Assembly (NCBI RefSeq): GCF_003386795.1
Contig: NZ_QTUC01000001.1
Coordinates: 2,604,001-2,668,000 of the forward strand
Origin: Thermasporomyces composti
GTDB taxonomy: Bacteria > Actinomycetota > Actinomycetes > Propionibacteriales > Actinopolymorphaceae
Length of the DNA stretch: 64,000 bases
Reading direction: 5' to 3'
In this document: positions 35,432 to 43,569 of the stretch, one piece after another
How positions within the stretch are numbered: position 1 is the first letter of the stretch
Layout of the letters: each line of letters begins with the position of its first letter
Program-made: the position numbers and the translations under genes
The notes under the pieces: generated by a model
Told to the model about the DNA's origin: nothing
What the model saw: only the letters and a program-made list of their open reading frames with translations
Databases searched by the model: none

Positions 35432-36675
35432 GGGACGCGCTCGTGCAGCAGGAGCCGTCCACGGAGCACGGTGCCGCCGACGGCGTGTGGGCCGACCTCG
35501 TCGGCCAGGAGCCCACCGTCGCGATCCTGCGCGCGGCGGTCCAGGCCGCTGCTGACGTCCTCTCCGGCGCGCCCACCGATGGGGGCGGCTCCTCGACCTC
35601 CGGCATGACCCACGCGTGGCTGATCACCGGACCACCTGGTTCGGGCCGGTCCAACGCCGCGCGGGCCTTCGCGGCCGCGCTCCAGTGCGAGCGTCAGGGG
35701 TGCGGCGAGTGCGGCACCTGCCGGAGCGTGCTCGCCGGAACCCATCCGGATGTCACGCTGGTCCGCACCGAACAGCTGTCGCTTCGCGTCGACGAGGTGC
35801 GTGAGCTCGTCCGGAAGGCGGCGATGGCGCCAGTCGGCCGACGCTGGCAGGTCTTGGTGGTCGAGGACGCGGACCGGCTCACCGAGCAGGCGGCCGACGC
35901 GTTGCTCAAGAGCCTGGAGGAGCCGGCGGACCGAACGGTCTGGCTGCTGTGCGCCCCCACCGTGGAGGACGTCGTCCCCACCATCCGGTCCCGGTGCCGG
36001 CTGCTCGTCCTCCGCACCCCACCCGCGGAAGCGGTCGCCGCCGTCCTGCGCCGCCGGTATGACGTCGATCCTGAGCTCGCGATGTTCGCGGCTCGCGCCT
36101 CCCAAGGGCACATCGGTCGCGCTCGCGCGCTCGCCACCCAGCCGGAGGTGCGGGAGCGTCGTCAGCGGGTGCTCGCGATCCCCCAGCGACTCACGAGCCT
36201 CACTAACTGTCTGGCAGCTGCCGCCGAGCTCGTCGAGATGGCGGAGGAGGAAGCCCAGGCCACCACGGCCGAGCTGGACGCCGCTGAGAAGGCGGAGCTG
36301 GAGCACGCGCTCGGCATGACCCGCGGCTCCGGAAAGAGCGCGACCTCGCGGCACTTGCAGAGCGCGAAGAAGGAGCTGGAGGAGCAGCAGCGGGTTCGCG
36401 CCAAGCGGATGCAGCGTGACTCACTCGACCGTGCGCTGCTCGACCTGGTGGCGTACTACCGTGACGTCCTCGTCGTCGCGATGGGCGCTGGTGGCCAGCT
36501 TGTCAACGAGGAGTTGCGCGCCGAGATCGAACGCCACGCCGCCCGGACCGCCCCTGACCACGTTCTCCGGCAGATCGACGCGATCCTCGCCTGCCGTGAG
36601 GCGATCGCCGCCAACGTCGCGCCGCTGCTGGCGATGGAGGAGATGACCATCGCGCTCTGGGGTGGCGCCCGCTGA
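35428..36675 (+). CDS. holB: DNA polymerase III delta-prime subunit
   Basis: The product has 415 residues, a clamp-loader AAA+ subunit: WADLVGQEPTV, a degenerate Walker A GPPGSGRS (Arg in place of Lys, normal for delta-prime, which does not hydrolyse ATP), a zinc module CERQGCGECGTC, VLVVEDADRLTEQAADALLKSLEEP and TIRSRCRLL (SRC motif). A long helical C-terminal domain mediates pentamer contacts. It overlaps the Tmk fusion by ATGA. Standard gene order for actinobacteria near topA. Confidence 0.95.
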   Translation: MRDALVQQEPSTEHGAADGVWADLVGQEPTVAILRAAVQAAADVLSGAPTDGGGSSTSGMTHAWLITGPPGSGRSNAARAFAAALQCERQGCGECGTCRSVLAGTHPDVTLVRTEQLSLRVDEVRELVRKAAMAPVGRRWQVLVVEDADRLTEQAADALLKSLEEPADRTVWLLCAPTVEDVVPTIRSRCRLLVLRTPPAEAVAAVLRRRYDVDPELAMFAARASQGHIGRARALATQPEVRERRQRVLAIPQRLTSLTNCLAAAAELVEMAEEEAQATTAELDAAEKAELEHALGMTRGSGKSATSRHLQSAKKELEEQQRVRAKRMQRDSLDRALLDLVAYYRDVLVVAMGAGGQLVNEELRAEIERHAARTAPDHVLRQIDAILACREAIAANVAPLLAMEEMTIALWGGAR

Positions 36676-36826
36676 GCTGGCCTCACCCCAGCCGTCCACC
36701 GGGTCTGGACCGCGTTCGACCCCTCACGATCCTGGCAGGCGAGCGGAACGCCGCCACTAGGCTGCTGTCTCGGACGAAGCTGCAGGGACCGACTCGCGGA
36801 GTCGGTGTGGGCGGAAGGTTGATCGG

Positions 36827-38413
36827 GTGCGACGTAGGAGCACGGCGCGAGTCGGTGCCATCCTCGCCGGAGTGGTCGTCACCGCGATGCTCGCCGGTTG
36901 TGGTGTGGTGCCGCGAGCCGAGCAGGTCCTCGGCCACGCCGACGACACGCGGTCGGACCGAACACCTGGGGCCACGCCCGCGCCCGCGCCGTCGGGCGTG
37001 TCGAAGGACCTCCAGCGCTACTACCGGCAGCGCCTGACGTGGGAGCCGTGCGACGAGGGGAGCACGCTCCAGTGCACGACGCTGCGCGTCCCCCTCGACT
37101 ACGACAACCCCGGCGGCAAGTCCATCGAGCTCGCCGTCCTGCGGTACCCGGCGCAGGACCAGGAGCGCAAGCTGGGCTCCCTGGTCATCAACCCGGGTGG
37201 ACCCGGCGGCTCGGGTGTGGAGTACGCCGCGGTCGCGCCGTTCGTCATCAGCCGCCCCGTCCTCGAACGCTACGACATCGTGGGCTTCGACCCGCGTGGC
37301 GTCGGTCGCAGCGCGCCGGTCGACTGTGTGAGTGACCGACAACTGGACGCCTACCACGCCGCCGACGGCTCACCCGACAACGCGGCAGAACGCCGAGAGC
37401 TGCAACGGATCGCCCGACAGTTCGCGGCCGGCTGCAAGCGACGCAGCGGAGACCTGCTGCCCCACGTGTCCACTGAAGACGCCGCCCGCGACATGGACAT
37501 CCTGCGGGGGGCCCTCGGCGACGAGGAGCTGACCTACCTCGGCAAGTCGTACGGCACCTTCCTCGGCGCGACATACGCCGAGCTCTTCCCTTCGCGAGCG
37601 GGCCGGCTGGTCCTGGACGGAGCGGTCGACCCGACGCTAAGCGCACGTGACCTCAGCCTGGAGCAGGCGAAGGGGTTCGAGGTCGCGCTCAAGGCGTTCC
37701 TCGAGGACTGCGTGCAACGCGAGGACTGCCCGCTCGGCAGGAGCCTCGACGAGGCGTACCGGAACCTCGACGCCTTCCTCGCCCGGGTCGACCGGAATCC
37801 GCTGCCCACGAGCAGCCGGCGGCGTCTCACCCAGGCGCTCGCCACGACCGGGATCATCATGCCGCTGTACGTGAAGGAGTACTGGCCGCGGCTGCGAAAC
37901 GCGCTGGCGTCCGCGCTCGACGGCAACGGCAGCCGGCTCCTGGCCCTGGCGGACGAGTACACCGAACGGAACCCCGACGGCAGCTACCGTTCGAACGCCT
38001 CCGAGGTGATCCTCGCGGTCAACTGCATCGATCGCCCGGACGTCACGTCGGTCGAGGAGATCCTCAGGGAGGAGCCGGTCTTCCGCCAGGCGTCGCCCCG
38101 GTTCGGCTCCTTCATCCTGTGGGGGTCGCTGACCTGCGCCGAGTGGCCGGTGAAGCCCGTCGGCAAACCGGGACCGATCCACGCCAAGGGCACCAAGCCG
38201 ATCCTCGTGATCGGTACCACACGGGACCCGGCCACGCCGTACGAGTGGTCCCGGAGCCTGGCGGAGCAGCTGGAGGCCGGTGTCCTGCTCACCCGGGAGG
38301 GCGACGGGCACACCGCGTACATGCAGGGCAACAGGTGTGTCGACGAGGTGGTCGAGGCGTTCCTGCTCGAGGGCGAGCCGCCCGAGGACGGGATGACCTG
38401 CCCGGAGAGCTAG
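36827..38413 (+). CDS. Lipoprotein alpha/beta-hydrolase, tripeptidyl-aminopeptidase-like
   Basis: The product has 528 residues. The lipobox LAGC (Cys25) predicts an exported lipoprotein. The hydrolase fold shows the oxyanion region NPGGPGGSG, nucleophile elbow GKSYGT (Ser241), and a C-terminal TAP-type domain with RDPATPYEWS (acid) and GDGHTAY (His). This equals the SlpD/SlpE and Mycobacterium CaeA-like peptidase group that trims N-terminal peptides outside the cell. GTG start, no strong ribosome site. It stands alone after holB. Confidence 0.9.
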   Translation: MRRRSTARVGAILAGVVVTAMLAGCGVVPRAEQVLGHADDTRSDRTPGATPAPAPSGVSKDLQRYYRQRLTWEPCDEGSTLQCTTLRVPLDYDNPGGKSIELAVLRYPAQDQERKLGSLVINPGGPGGSGVEYAAVAPFVISRPVLERYDIVGFDPRGVGRSAPVDCVSDRQLDAYHAADGSPDNAAERRELQRIARQFAAGCKRRSGDLLPHVSTEDAARDMDILRGALGDEELTYLGKSYGTFLGATYAELFPSRAGRLVLDGAVDPTLSARDLSLEQAKGFEVALKAFLEDCVQREDCPLGRSLDEAYRNLDAFLARVDRNPLPTSSRRRLTQALATTGIIMPLYVKEYWPRLRNALASALDGNGSRLLALADEYTERNPDGSYRSNASEVILAVNCIDRPDVTSVEEILREEPVFRQASPRFGSFILWGSLTCAEWPVKPVGKPGPIHAKGTKPILVIGTTRDPATPYEWSRSLAEQLEAGVLLTREGDGHTAYMQGNRCVDEVVEAFLLEGEPPEDGMTCPES

Positions 38414-38691
38414 CCGCGTCCGGTCCGGGAGGCGGCGGGCGCTGCCGTGGGGCTGCCCTCAAGGGGGCCGCGCGGACTCGTCGGCTCGGGCGTCCCCGGC
38501 AGGGTGCCGGGATGGGTGCCCGGGATGTCCGATTCACCCCCCTCAACGCTGTGGGGGGCGGTGGATGCGCAGGACTTTGTGGGGAGACGCTAAGCTGCTC
38601 TGCTGAGCAGAGGTCCCCCGCATCTGGCGGGGTGACGACCTGGCGCCGTCGGCCGCCGGGTATGCTCATCGCCCGTGCCGGTCAGGCACAC

Positions 38692-38768
38692 GCCGCCTTA
38701 GCTCAGTCGGCCAGAGCGACGCACTCGTAATGCGTAGGTCGTGGGTTCGATTCCCACAGGCGGCTCCA
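38692..38768 (+). tRNA. tRNA-Thr (anticodon CGT)
   Basis: Cloverleaf by eye: acceptor GCCGCCT/AGGCGGC, D-arm GCTC/GAGC, anticodon stem ACGCA/TGCGT with loop CTCGTAA (anticodon CGT), T-arm GTGGG/CCCAC with TTCGATT, discriminator T and encoded CCA to 38768. It is the insertion site of the integrative element; the integrase remnant's stop codon begins 5 bp downstream. Confidence 0.97.
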
Positions 38769-38787
38769 CTCATCAGTCCAGGTCAGG
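38756..38787 (+). repeat. att-like repeat, tRNA end
   Basis: ACAGGCGGCTC (38756-38766, the tRNA 3' end) and CCAGGTCAGG (38778-38787) recur in the same order and near-equal spacing at 41788-41818. This is the candidate left attachment site of the decayed element. Confidence 0.55.
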
Positions 38788-39228
38788 TCTTTGATCATCA
38801 ACGACGGCTCGCTGGGGCACTGCCCCGTGGGCCGACGATGCCCCCGTGATGCCCCCGATCTTGCGCGCGGCGTTCCACAGGTTGGCGTCCAGGAGATGCC
38901 CGTACAGGTCCATCGTGATCGACGCGGTGGCGTGCCCGAGCACCCGCTGAACCACTGTCGGATCGGCACTCTGGGCGAGCCAGATGGACGCGGCAGTATG
39001 CCTGAGATCGTGAACCCGTAGACCGGAGAGCCCAATCGCGGCCACGGCCTTCGTCCACTGCACCGAGCGCTTCCAGTTCGACTCCCGCAGCGGACCACCC
39101 TCGGGCGCGGCGAAGAGCCAGTCATCCGGCGCCTTGCCGGCAGCCCAACGATCGACGATCGGTACCAGCTCGTCAACGAGTGGGACCGTCCTCGCTCTGG
39201 CGTTCTTCACCGAGTCCACGTCGAGCTT
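38773..39228 (-). pseudogene. Tyrosine integrase, C-terminal fragment
   Basis: About 150 codons of a phage-type integrase remain. Present are VHDLRHTAAS (catalytic His and second Arg), QRVLGHATASITMDLYGHL (His and nucleophile Tyr). Missing are the arm-binding and SAM-like DNA-binding domains and the first catalytic Arg. The reading frame stays open upstream but becomes unrelated FtsK-like sequence, meaning a deletion joined the two genes. It points to the tRNA-Thr end, the normal layout of actinomycete integrative elements, but cannot be an active recombinase. Confidence 0.88.
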
Positions 39229-39249
39229 TCCACCACCACGGCTCGCCAG

Positions 39250-39723
39250 GATTGCCCGCAGTCGGCCAGGACCTGGCCGGGCAGCATGCACACCTACACC
39301 CGGTCCACCGTCGCGGTCGACCGCACCCGCCGCAGCTCCGGGAACTGCTGCTCGCCGTCCCGGGACACGACCAAGCCGAGGTCGGCCATCACGGCCTGCC
39401 ACCCCGCGCCGGTACACGAACACCCGACGCCGCCAGGCACGCGCCCGCCGCGCCACCAACCGGGAACGAGCCCGGATGCGCACACCGCCAAGCCACAACC
39501 ACCGCCACGGCACCAGCAGCCAGGCCCACAACCGCCGGCACCCGGCCGAGGCGTCGAGCCACCACAACCCCCAACAGGCCCCGGCCGCCAGCCACACGCT
39601 GGGGTGACGGGCCAGCCACCACACCCCAGCAGCCGCCTTGGACCCCAGCCACAGTGTGATCACCGCGCCCAAACCGATCCGGATCACCTCAGGCCGCACC
39701 TGCGGAGCCTCAGCCACGGCCAC
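39250..39723 (-). pseudogene. FtsK/TraB-like translocase N-terminus, broken
   Basis: The conserved N-terminus of AICE FtsK-like transfer proteins is visible (PQVRPEVIRIGLGAVITLWL, WWLARHP, two hydrophobic segments, RRVFVYRRG). Then the frame shifts near 39405 to WQAVMADLGLVVSRDGE and ELRRVRSTATVDRV; an in-frame TAG at 39296-39294 follows and the same frame goes on with VCMLPGQVLAD. After that the sequence joins the integrase fragment. The ATPase motor is wholly missing. At least three lesions (frameshift, nonsense, deletion) show long decay. The start, GTG near 39723, overlaps the small Cys-rich gene. Confidence 0.8.
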
Positions 39724-39931
39724 CACCCCCCAGCACCGCAGCCAGCCGAGGCTTGGAAGCGCGACCTTTCGACCGCCGCCGGCACCGCTCACACAAACCG
39801 TCAGCCGTGGCCGCCTCGAGCCGGCCGCAGCCAGCGCACCGGTCCACCCAGCCAGCAGACCCCGCCACCGGGGCGAACAACTCCTCCTCACACGCCACAC
39901 ACCGTCGGCGCGTGTGTCTAGACTCAGACAC
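39710..39931 (-). CDS. Small Cys-rich AICE protein
   Basis: The product has 73 residues with CVACEEELF, CAGCGRLE and CERC, i.e. three Cys-x-x-Cys pairs fitting a zinc-ribbon-like fold, followed by a basic tail. GTG start after GGGAG. Small proteins like this lie next to the transfer gene in actinomycete integrative elements; their role is not known. It is still open and codon use is normal, but with the transfer gene broken its function is doubtful. Confidence 0.65.
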   Translation of the reverse strand: MSESRHTRRRCVACEEELFAPVAGSAGWVDRCAGCGRLEAATADGLCERCRRRSKGRASKPRLAAVLGGGGRG

Positions 39932-40046
39932 GACTTCGCTCCCTCCACACCAGGGATCGAGGTTGTTGGAGGCGCGAGGGCGGTGGGGTCCCGGGCAAGG
40001 TCCAGCACCGCCCCCGCGCGCTTGTCAGATCAAGACGGCCCGCCGC

Positions 40047-40502
40047 CTACGCGGCCGCGTCCTTGCTCTCCCGCGAACGCCCAGCACTCCGCGGCTTCGG
40101 CGCCACAATCCCCGTCGCCCTAAACGACCAGGCCAACCGCGCCCGGCACCGATGCGCACCCGGCCCACCCGAGCACCGCGACGTATCCACATACGGCGCC
40201 ACCGTCAGCCCTTCGAACTCCACCGGCCGAAACGGCATCCCAGCAGGCGCCTCCGGCAACACCGGCTTGTGCTCCGACACGATCCGCACCGTGATCGCCT
40301 TGTCCCTCGCCTGCGGGTCCGCATCCAGCACCTCGAACGTCCACACCGCAAGCCCGGTGTCCTTGTCGACCTGCTGCACGAACCGATCCGACGTCGACCT
40401 CTCAAAATCCCGAGCCGGCTCCACCTCCGTCGCCACGAACGCGTACAACCCATGCGGGAACACATCCACCGAATCCACCGGAAGACGCCCAGCAATCGCC
40501 AT
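40047..40502 (-). CDS. Pra-like replication/integration activator of an AICE
   Basis: The product has 151 residues: AIAGRLPVDSVDVFPHGLYAF, EPARDFERSTSDRFVQQVD, DTGLAVWTFEVLDADP, LPEAPAGMPFRPVEFEGLT and a basic C-terminus. This pattern belongs to the family annotated as plasmid replication, integration and excision activator (Pra of pSAM2) in actinomycete elements; I rely on memory for the match. ATG 40502 follows GAGGTG at 6 bases; a GTG three codons earlier is possible. It is divergent from the XRE regulator across a palindrome array. Confidence 0.75.
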   Translation of the reverse strand: MAIAGRLPVDSVDVFPHGLYAFVATEVEPARDFERSTSDRFVQQVDKDTGLAVWTFEVLDADPQARDKAITVRIVSEHKPVLPEAPAGMPFRPVEFEGLTVAPYVDTSRCSGGPGAHRCRARLAWSFRATGIVAPKPRSAGRSRESKDAAA

Positions 40503-40532
40503 GATCTTCACCTCTGTGGCTGCTGAGCGTGA

Positions 40533-40614
40533 GGACGTTTTCGCCCTCGCGATAGGACTGATTCGTCCTCTAATGTGGGACTGAGAGGTCCGGTTGTCAA
40601 GGACTAAGACGTCC
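40533..40614. promoter_or_regulatory. Array of four GGAC-N6-GTCC operators
   Basis: Three perfect palindromes GGAC-N6-GTCC lie at 40555-40568, 40578-40591 and 40601-40614 (inner TGATTC, TGAGAG, TAAGAC), and one imperfect copy GGAC-GTTTTC-GCCC at 40533-40546. Centres are 22, 23 and 23 bp apart, about two helix turns, so bound dimers would lie on one face of the DNA. They fill the divergent promoter space between the Pra-like gene and the XRE gene. Confidence 0.8.
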
Positions 40615-40635
40615 CCCGAAGATGGAGGTGTGGAG

Positions 40636-41244
40636 ATGTCCGAGGTGATGCGCCGACGCAGGGCGGAGCTGGGTATGTCCCAATCCGAGCTGGCCGCCGC
40701 GGTTGGAGTCGACCCGCGTCAGATCAGGCGGTACGAGTCAGGCGAGCAACAGCCCGTCCTCTCGGTCGCCGTGGCCATCGCCAATGCACTCGACATCTCG
40801 CTTGGTGAACTGGCCGGGATTCCAAGTCACCGCGTAAGCCTCTCGGGTGAGTGGTACGCGTGCTGGCAGTCATTCAGGAATGGCGTCGAGGACCTTCGAG
40901 TCCAGAAGGTGCGTTTTCGCCAGCACGGAGAGTTCATACAGGTCGAGGCTCTCACACGAGGAACGGCTGCCGAGAAAGGTGGCTATCTGTGGCGCGGTGA
41001 GCTTCGCCTGTGGGACAACGAAATTCTCATGGGCTGGTACGCGGCTAACGACGGCTCGGTCCGCTCGAAAGGGACGATGTACTTCGTCATGCATCCCCAC
41101 GGGATCAACATGACCGGCCGATGGGTCGGACTCAGCTACGACGGGAAGATCGTGACGGGCTGGGGAAGCATGGCGAAGAGCGACGAGGAGGCCAGGAGGC
41201 TCGTCGAGCAGCTAAGGGAGCAGGAGAGCGGCCGCGATGGATGA
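40636..41244 (+). CDS. XRE regulator with C-terminal beta-barrel-like domain
   Basis: The product has 202 residues. Residues ~3-60 are a helix-turn-helix (AELGMSQSELAAAVGVDPRQ, RRYESGEQQP). The rest is a beta-rich domain with Trp/Gly periodicity (SLSGEWYACWQSF, GGYLWRGELRLWDNEILMGW, GTMYFVMHPHG, TGRWVGLSYDG), like the lipocalin-like domain I recall in regulators of other Streptomyces-type elements, which may bind a ligand. ATG 40636 follows GGAGGTG. It overlaps the CutA-like gene by 8 bp. It is the obvious candidate to bind the four palindromes just upstream and to act as the element's repressor. Confidence 0.85.
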   Translation: MSEVMRRRRAELGMSQSELAAAVGVDPRQIRRYESGEQQPVLSVAVAIANALDISLGELAGIPSHRVSLSGEWYACWQSFRNGVEDLRVQKVRFRQHGEFIQVEALTRGTAAEKGGYLWRGELRLWDNEILMGWYAANDGSVRSKGTMYFVMHPHGINMTGRWVGLSYDGKIVTGWGSMAKSDEEARRLVEQLREQESGRDG

Positions 41245-41560
41245 GGTCTGCGAGGTCATCATCACGGCGCCGGATCCCGACTGGCTCACCGACTTTACAC
41301 ACAGACTTATCCTCGACCGACTGTGCGCATCAGGCCACAACATCGCCGAGATAGAAACAACCTATCGGTGGCGCGGTCGAGTGCACAGAAAAACCGAAGC
41401 CCGCGTCGCCCTGCGCACCCGACGTGGCTTAGTGCCCCAAATCGTCGAACGCACCAAGCGCGAGCATCCTTACGAGGTCCCGTCCGTCGTCGCCGTCCCC
41501 ATGACCGACGGTAACCCCGAGTACATTCGCTGGATCATCGACGAGACGAGAACGCCCTAA
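41237..41560 (+). CDS. CutA-like protein in the element
   Basis: The product has 107 residues with the CutA1 pattern: VIITAPDPDWLTDFTHRLI, ETTYRWRGRVHRKTEARVAL, EHPYEVPSVVAVPMTDGN and YIRWI. CutA1 proteins are very stable cytosolic trimers, tied to divalent-cation tolerance but of unsettled function. The usual Cys-containing AACVNI segment is replaced by CASGHNIAEI. The start lies inside the XRE gene end (8-bp overlap), so the two are translated as a pair. A CutA next to an element regulator suggests a signal-sensing or immunity role; this is inference. Confidence 0.85.
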   Translation: MDEVCEVIITAPDPDWLTDFTHRLILDRLCASGHNIAEIETTYRWRGRVHRKTEARVALRTRRGLVPQIVERTKREHPYEVPSVVAVPMTDGNPEYIRWIIDETRTP

Positions 41561-42054
41561 CTCGGAACTCCTCGACTCGCCACGCGGCACACGTGGACCG
41601 CGCACACTCGCTGGCAGCGATCCGTTGCTGCATTGACCTCTACCAGATCCAGATCAAGGGTGCGCCACTGACGCGGCGCGCGCTGCGCCCGGTCTCGGCA
41701 CTGCGGGCGGCCCGGGGCCGTCCTCGGCCGGGCCGGCGCGGCCACGACAGCCGGCACACCAAACCACTGACCGAGATCAACAACAGAACAGGCGGCTCTC
41801 ACGAAGGCCCAGGTCAGGAGCGGTACCACCCGCCTCCGCCCTGGGCCTTGTGCTCATCGAGACAGGCAAAGCAGCCGAACGAGCAGCCAGGCGCCAGGAC
41901 GACGGCGCAGAGCCCCAGCAGACGGATGGTCGTCCGGAGCCCGCACTTCTGACCACAGGGCTGACCCCAGCCGACCTGCCGCCTCGTGAGACACCTGCAG
42001 GACGCCGTTCGCCCGTTCCCGCGCCTGCCGGGAGCGATGAATCTGCCCAGGCCG
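41561..42054. other. Gene-poor stretch with the right att-like site
   Basis: The 494 bp after the CutA-like gene contain no supportable gene; short open frames on both strands lack recognisable features. It holds the att-like repeat (41788-41818). Composition beyond that site matches the surrounding chromosome. Confidence 0.5.
41788..41818 (+). repeat. att-like repeat, right end of the element
   Basis: ACAGGCGGCTC (41788-41798) repeats the last bases of tRNA-Thr, and CCAGGTCAGG (41809-41818) repeats the sequence just after it; spacing differs by one base. The interval between the copies (about 3.03 kb) contains all the AICE-type genes and no others, which supports this as the right boundary. 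Confidence 0.55.
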
Positions 42055-42624
42055 TCAGCAGCCGAGCGATCTCTCGTACCTGGTCAGGACCACGCCGCCG
42101 GGGAACGTCCGCGTCTCCACCAGGTTCAGGTTCACCCTGCTTTCCAGCGCGGTGAAGAACGGTGTACCGCCCCCCACGAGGACCGGGTGGGTGACGATCT
42201 CGTACTCGTCGATCAGCCCGGCCCGCATGACCGCTCCGGCGAGCGTTGCGCCGCCGACCCTCATCGGCCCGCCGTCCTCGGCCTTGAGCCGGGTGATCTC
42301 GGCGATCGCGTCGCCGGTGAACAGGCGAGCGTTCCAGTCGACCTTGTCGATCGTTGAGGAGAACACCACCTTCGGCGTGTTTCGCCAGTTCCGCGCGAAC
42401 TCGATCTCTGCCGGGGTGGCGTCCGGCTGCTGGTCGCGCGTCGGCCAGTAGACGCTCATGGTCTCCCACAGCCGGCGCCCGTACAGAAACAGGCTGATCG
42501 ACCGCTCCTTTTCGAGCCACCACTGGAACAGCTCATCGCTCGGCCCGCTCCAGCCGAGGTCGCCGCCCGGCGCGGAAATGTAGCCGTCCAGGGTCAGGTT
42601 CATGCCGTAGATCAGTTTTCGCAT
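42055..42624 (-). CDS. Dihydrofolate-reductase-like protein (RibD C-terminal fold)
   Basis: The product has 189 residues: LIYGMNLTLDGYIS, LYGRRLWETM, RVGGATLAGAVMRAGLIDEY and VLVGGGTPFF, the pattern of the RibD_C/YyaP-YwjB group of NADPH-dependent reductase-like proteins, distinct from biosynthetic FolA. The substrate is unknown. ATG start with GAAGG upstream. It stands just outside the right att-like site, orientation opposite to the element's last genes. Confidence 0.88.
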   Translation of the reverse strand: MRKLIYGMNLTLDGYISAPGGDLGWSGPSDELFQWWLEKERSISLFLYGRRLWETMSVYWPTRDQQPDATPAEIEFARNWRNTPKVVFSSTIDKVDWNARLFTGDAIAEITRLKAEDGGPMRVGGATLAGAVMRAGLIDEYEIVTHPVLVGGGTPFFTALESRVNLNLVETRTFPGGVVLTRYERSLGC

Positions 42625-42805
42625 GGCGCCACGCCTTCGGTCAGTTGCCTCGGAAGACTAGACCCAGGCGAGCGAAGGAAACGGATCGGTGCTCCAGCTG
42701 TTCATACGGACCCAGCTGCGCACCAAGACCAAGCCGACGGCCCTCGAGGGCAGCTCCGGCCGTAGCGCCGGGTCCGCTCTCTCACATGTTGGTGAGATGA
42801 CGCGC

Positions 42806-43471
42806 TCACCTACCTTCACGATCCGAGCCACGGTCACAACTGTGCGCCCACTGGTGGCCCGGGTGGATGCGGGCGAGAAGCTTGGCGAGGGTCTCGCGCT
42901 GGGCTGGGGTCATGTGGGGCACGGTCGCGTCGAAGTCGGCCTGGTCCTTCGACCGGACGTACTTGGCCTTGAACAGCAGGACCAGCTCGGGAGCGAGGTA
43001 GGGAATGCCGTCCGCGGTGTGGTGGATGATGTCGCGGTAGGGGAGCCGGATCGTCTCATCACGCCGGCAGATCCAGGTGTCGCCGTCGTGGGGCTCGCGG
43101 AACACATCCACGAGGTAGTTGTCGGTCGTGGGGTCGCGCAACCAGGTCTGGTGGGTCGCCGCCAACACCTCAGGCGGGGCGTTCTTCCAGATCCTGCCGC
43201 CGCTGACCACATCGAAGACGTAGCCGGAGAAGCGAGCACGGATCTCGGGAAAGCGCGCGGCGGGGACGGCGATCTCGAGGTCCTCGTGTTCGCGGGTTTG
43301 CCTACCACGAAACAGCTCGAGCGCCCAGCCGGCGGCGACGTACCAGGGCGTGCTGACACCCGCCAAGTGGCGTGCGACCTCGTGCGGCGTCCAACAGGAC
43401 GACCACTTGGCATCGAGCGCGTCGCGCTCGGCAGGTGACAGTGGGACACCGCCGGGCGGGTGATCGCTCAC
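42806..43471 (-). CDS. Nucleotidyltransferase-like protein
   Basis: The product has about 221 residues. STPWYVAAGWALELFRGRQ followed by TREHEDLEIAVP resembles the GWA-D-x(L)-x-G-x-x-R-x-H-x-D-I-E core of the aminoglycoside nucleotidyltransferase/AbiEii-like fold; here the acidic pair is in HEDLEI. Later HTADGIPYLAPELVLLFKAKY is typical of the same family. The substrate is unknown and no resistance phenotype should be assumed. GTG 43471 has GATACG about 13 bp upstream and no ribosome site, fitting a leaderless start; ATG 43519 is the alternative. Confidence 0.72.
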   Translation of the reverse strand: MSDHPPGGVPLSPAERDALDAKWSSCWTPHEVARHLAGVSTPWYVAAGWALELFRGRQTREHEDLEIAVPAARFPEIRARFSGYVFDVVSGGRIWKNAPPEVLAATHQTWLRDPTTDNYLVDVFREPHDGDTWICRRDETIRLPYRDIIHHTADGIPYLAPELVLLFKAKYVRSKDQADFDATVPHMTPAQRETLAKLLARIHPGHQWAHSCDRGSDREGR

Positions 43472-43569
43472 CGCACGAGCGTATCGACGGAACGATGACG
43501 TTTTCGCGCCGTCGATCATGGAAACGCCGAAACCGCATGCCGCACCGCCTCCGGCACTACAGTTCCGGC

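Noticed and set aside
38703-39176. A minus-strand frame ending in tRNA sequence
   Set aside because: Its C-terminus (WESNPRPTHYECVALAD) is the translated tRNA-Thr complement, a classic artefact.
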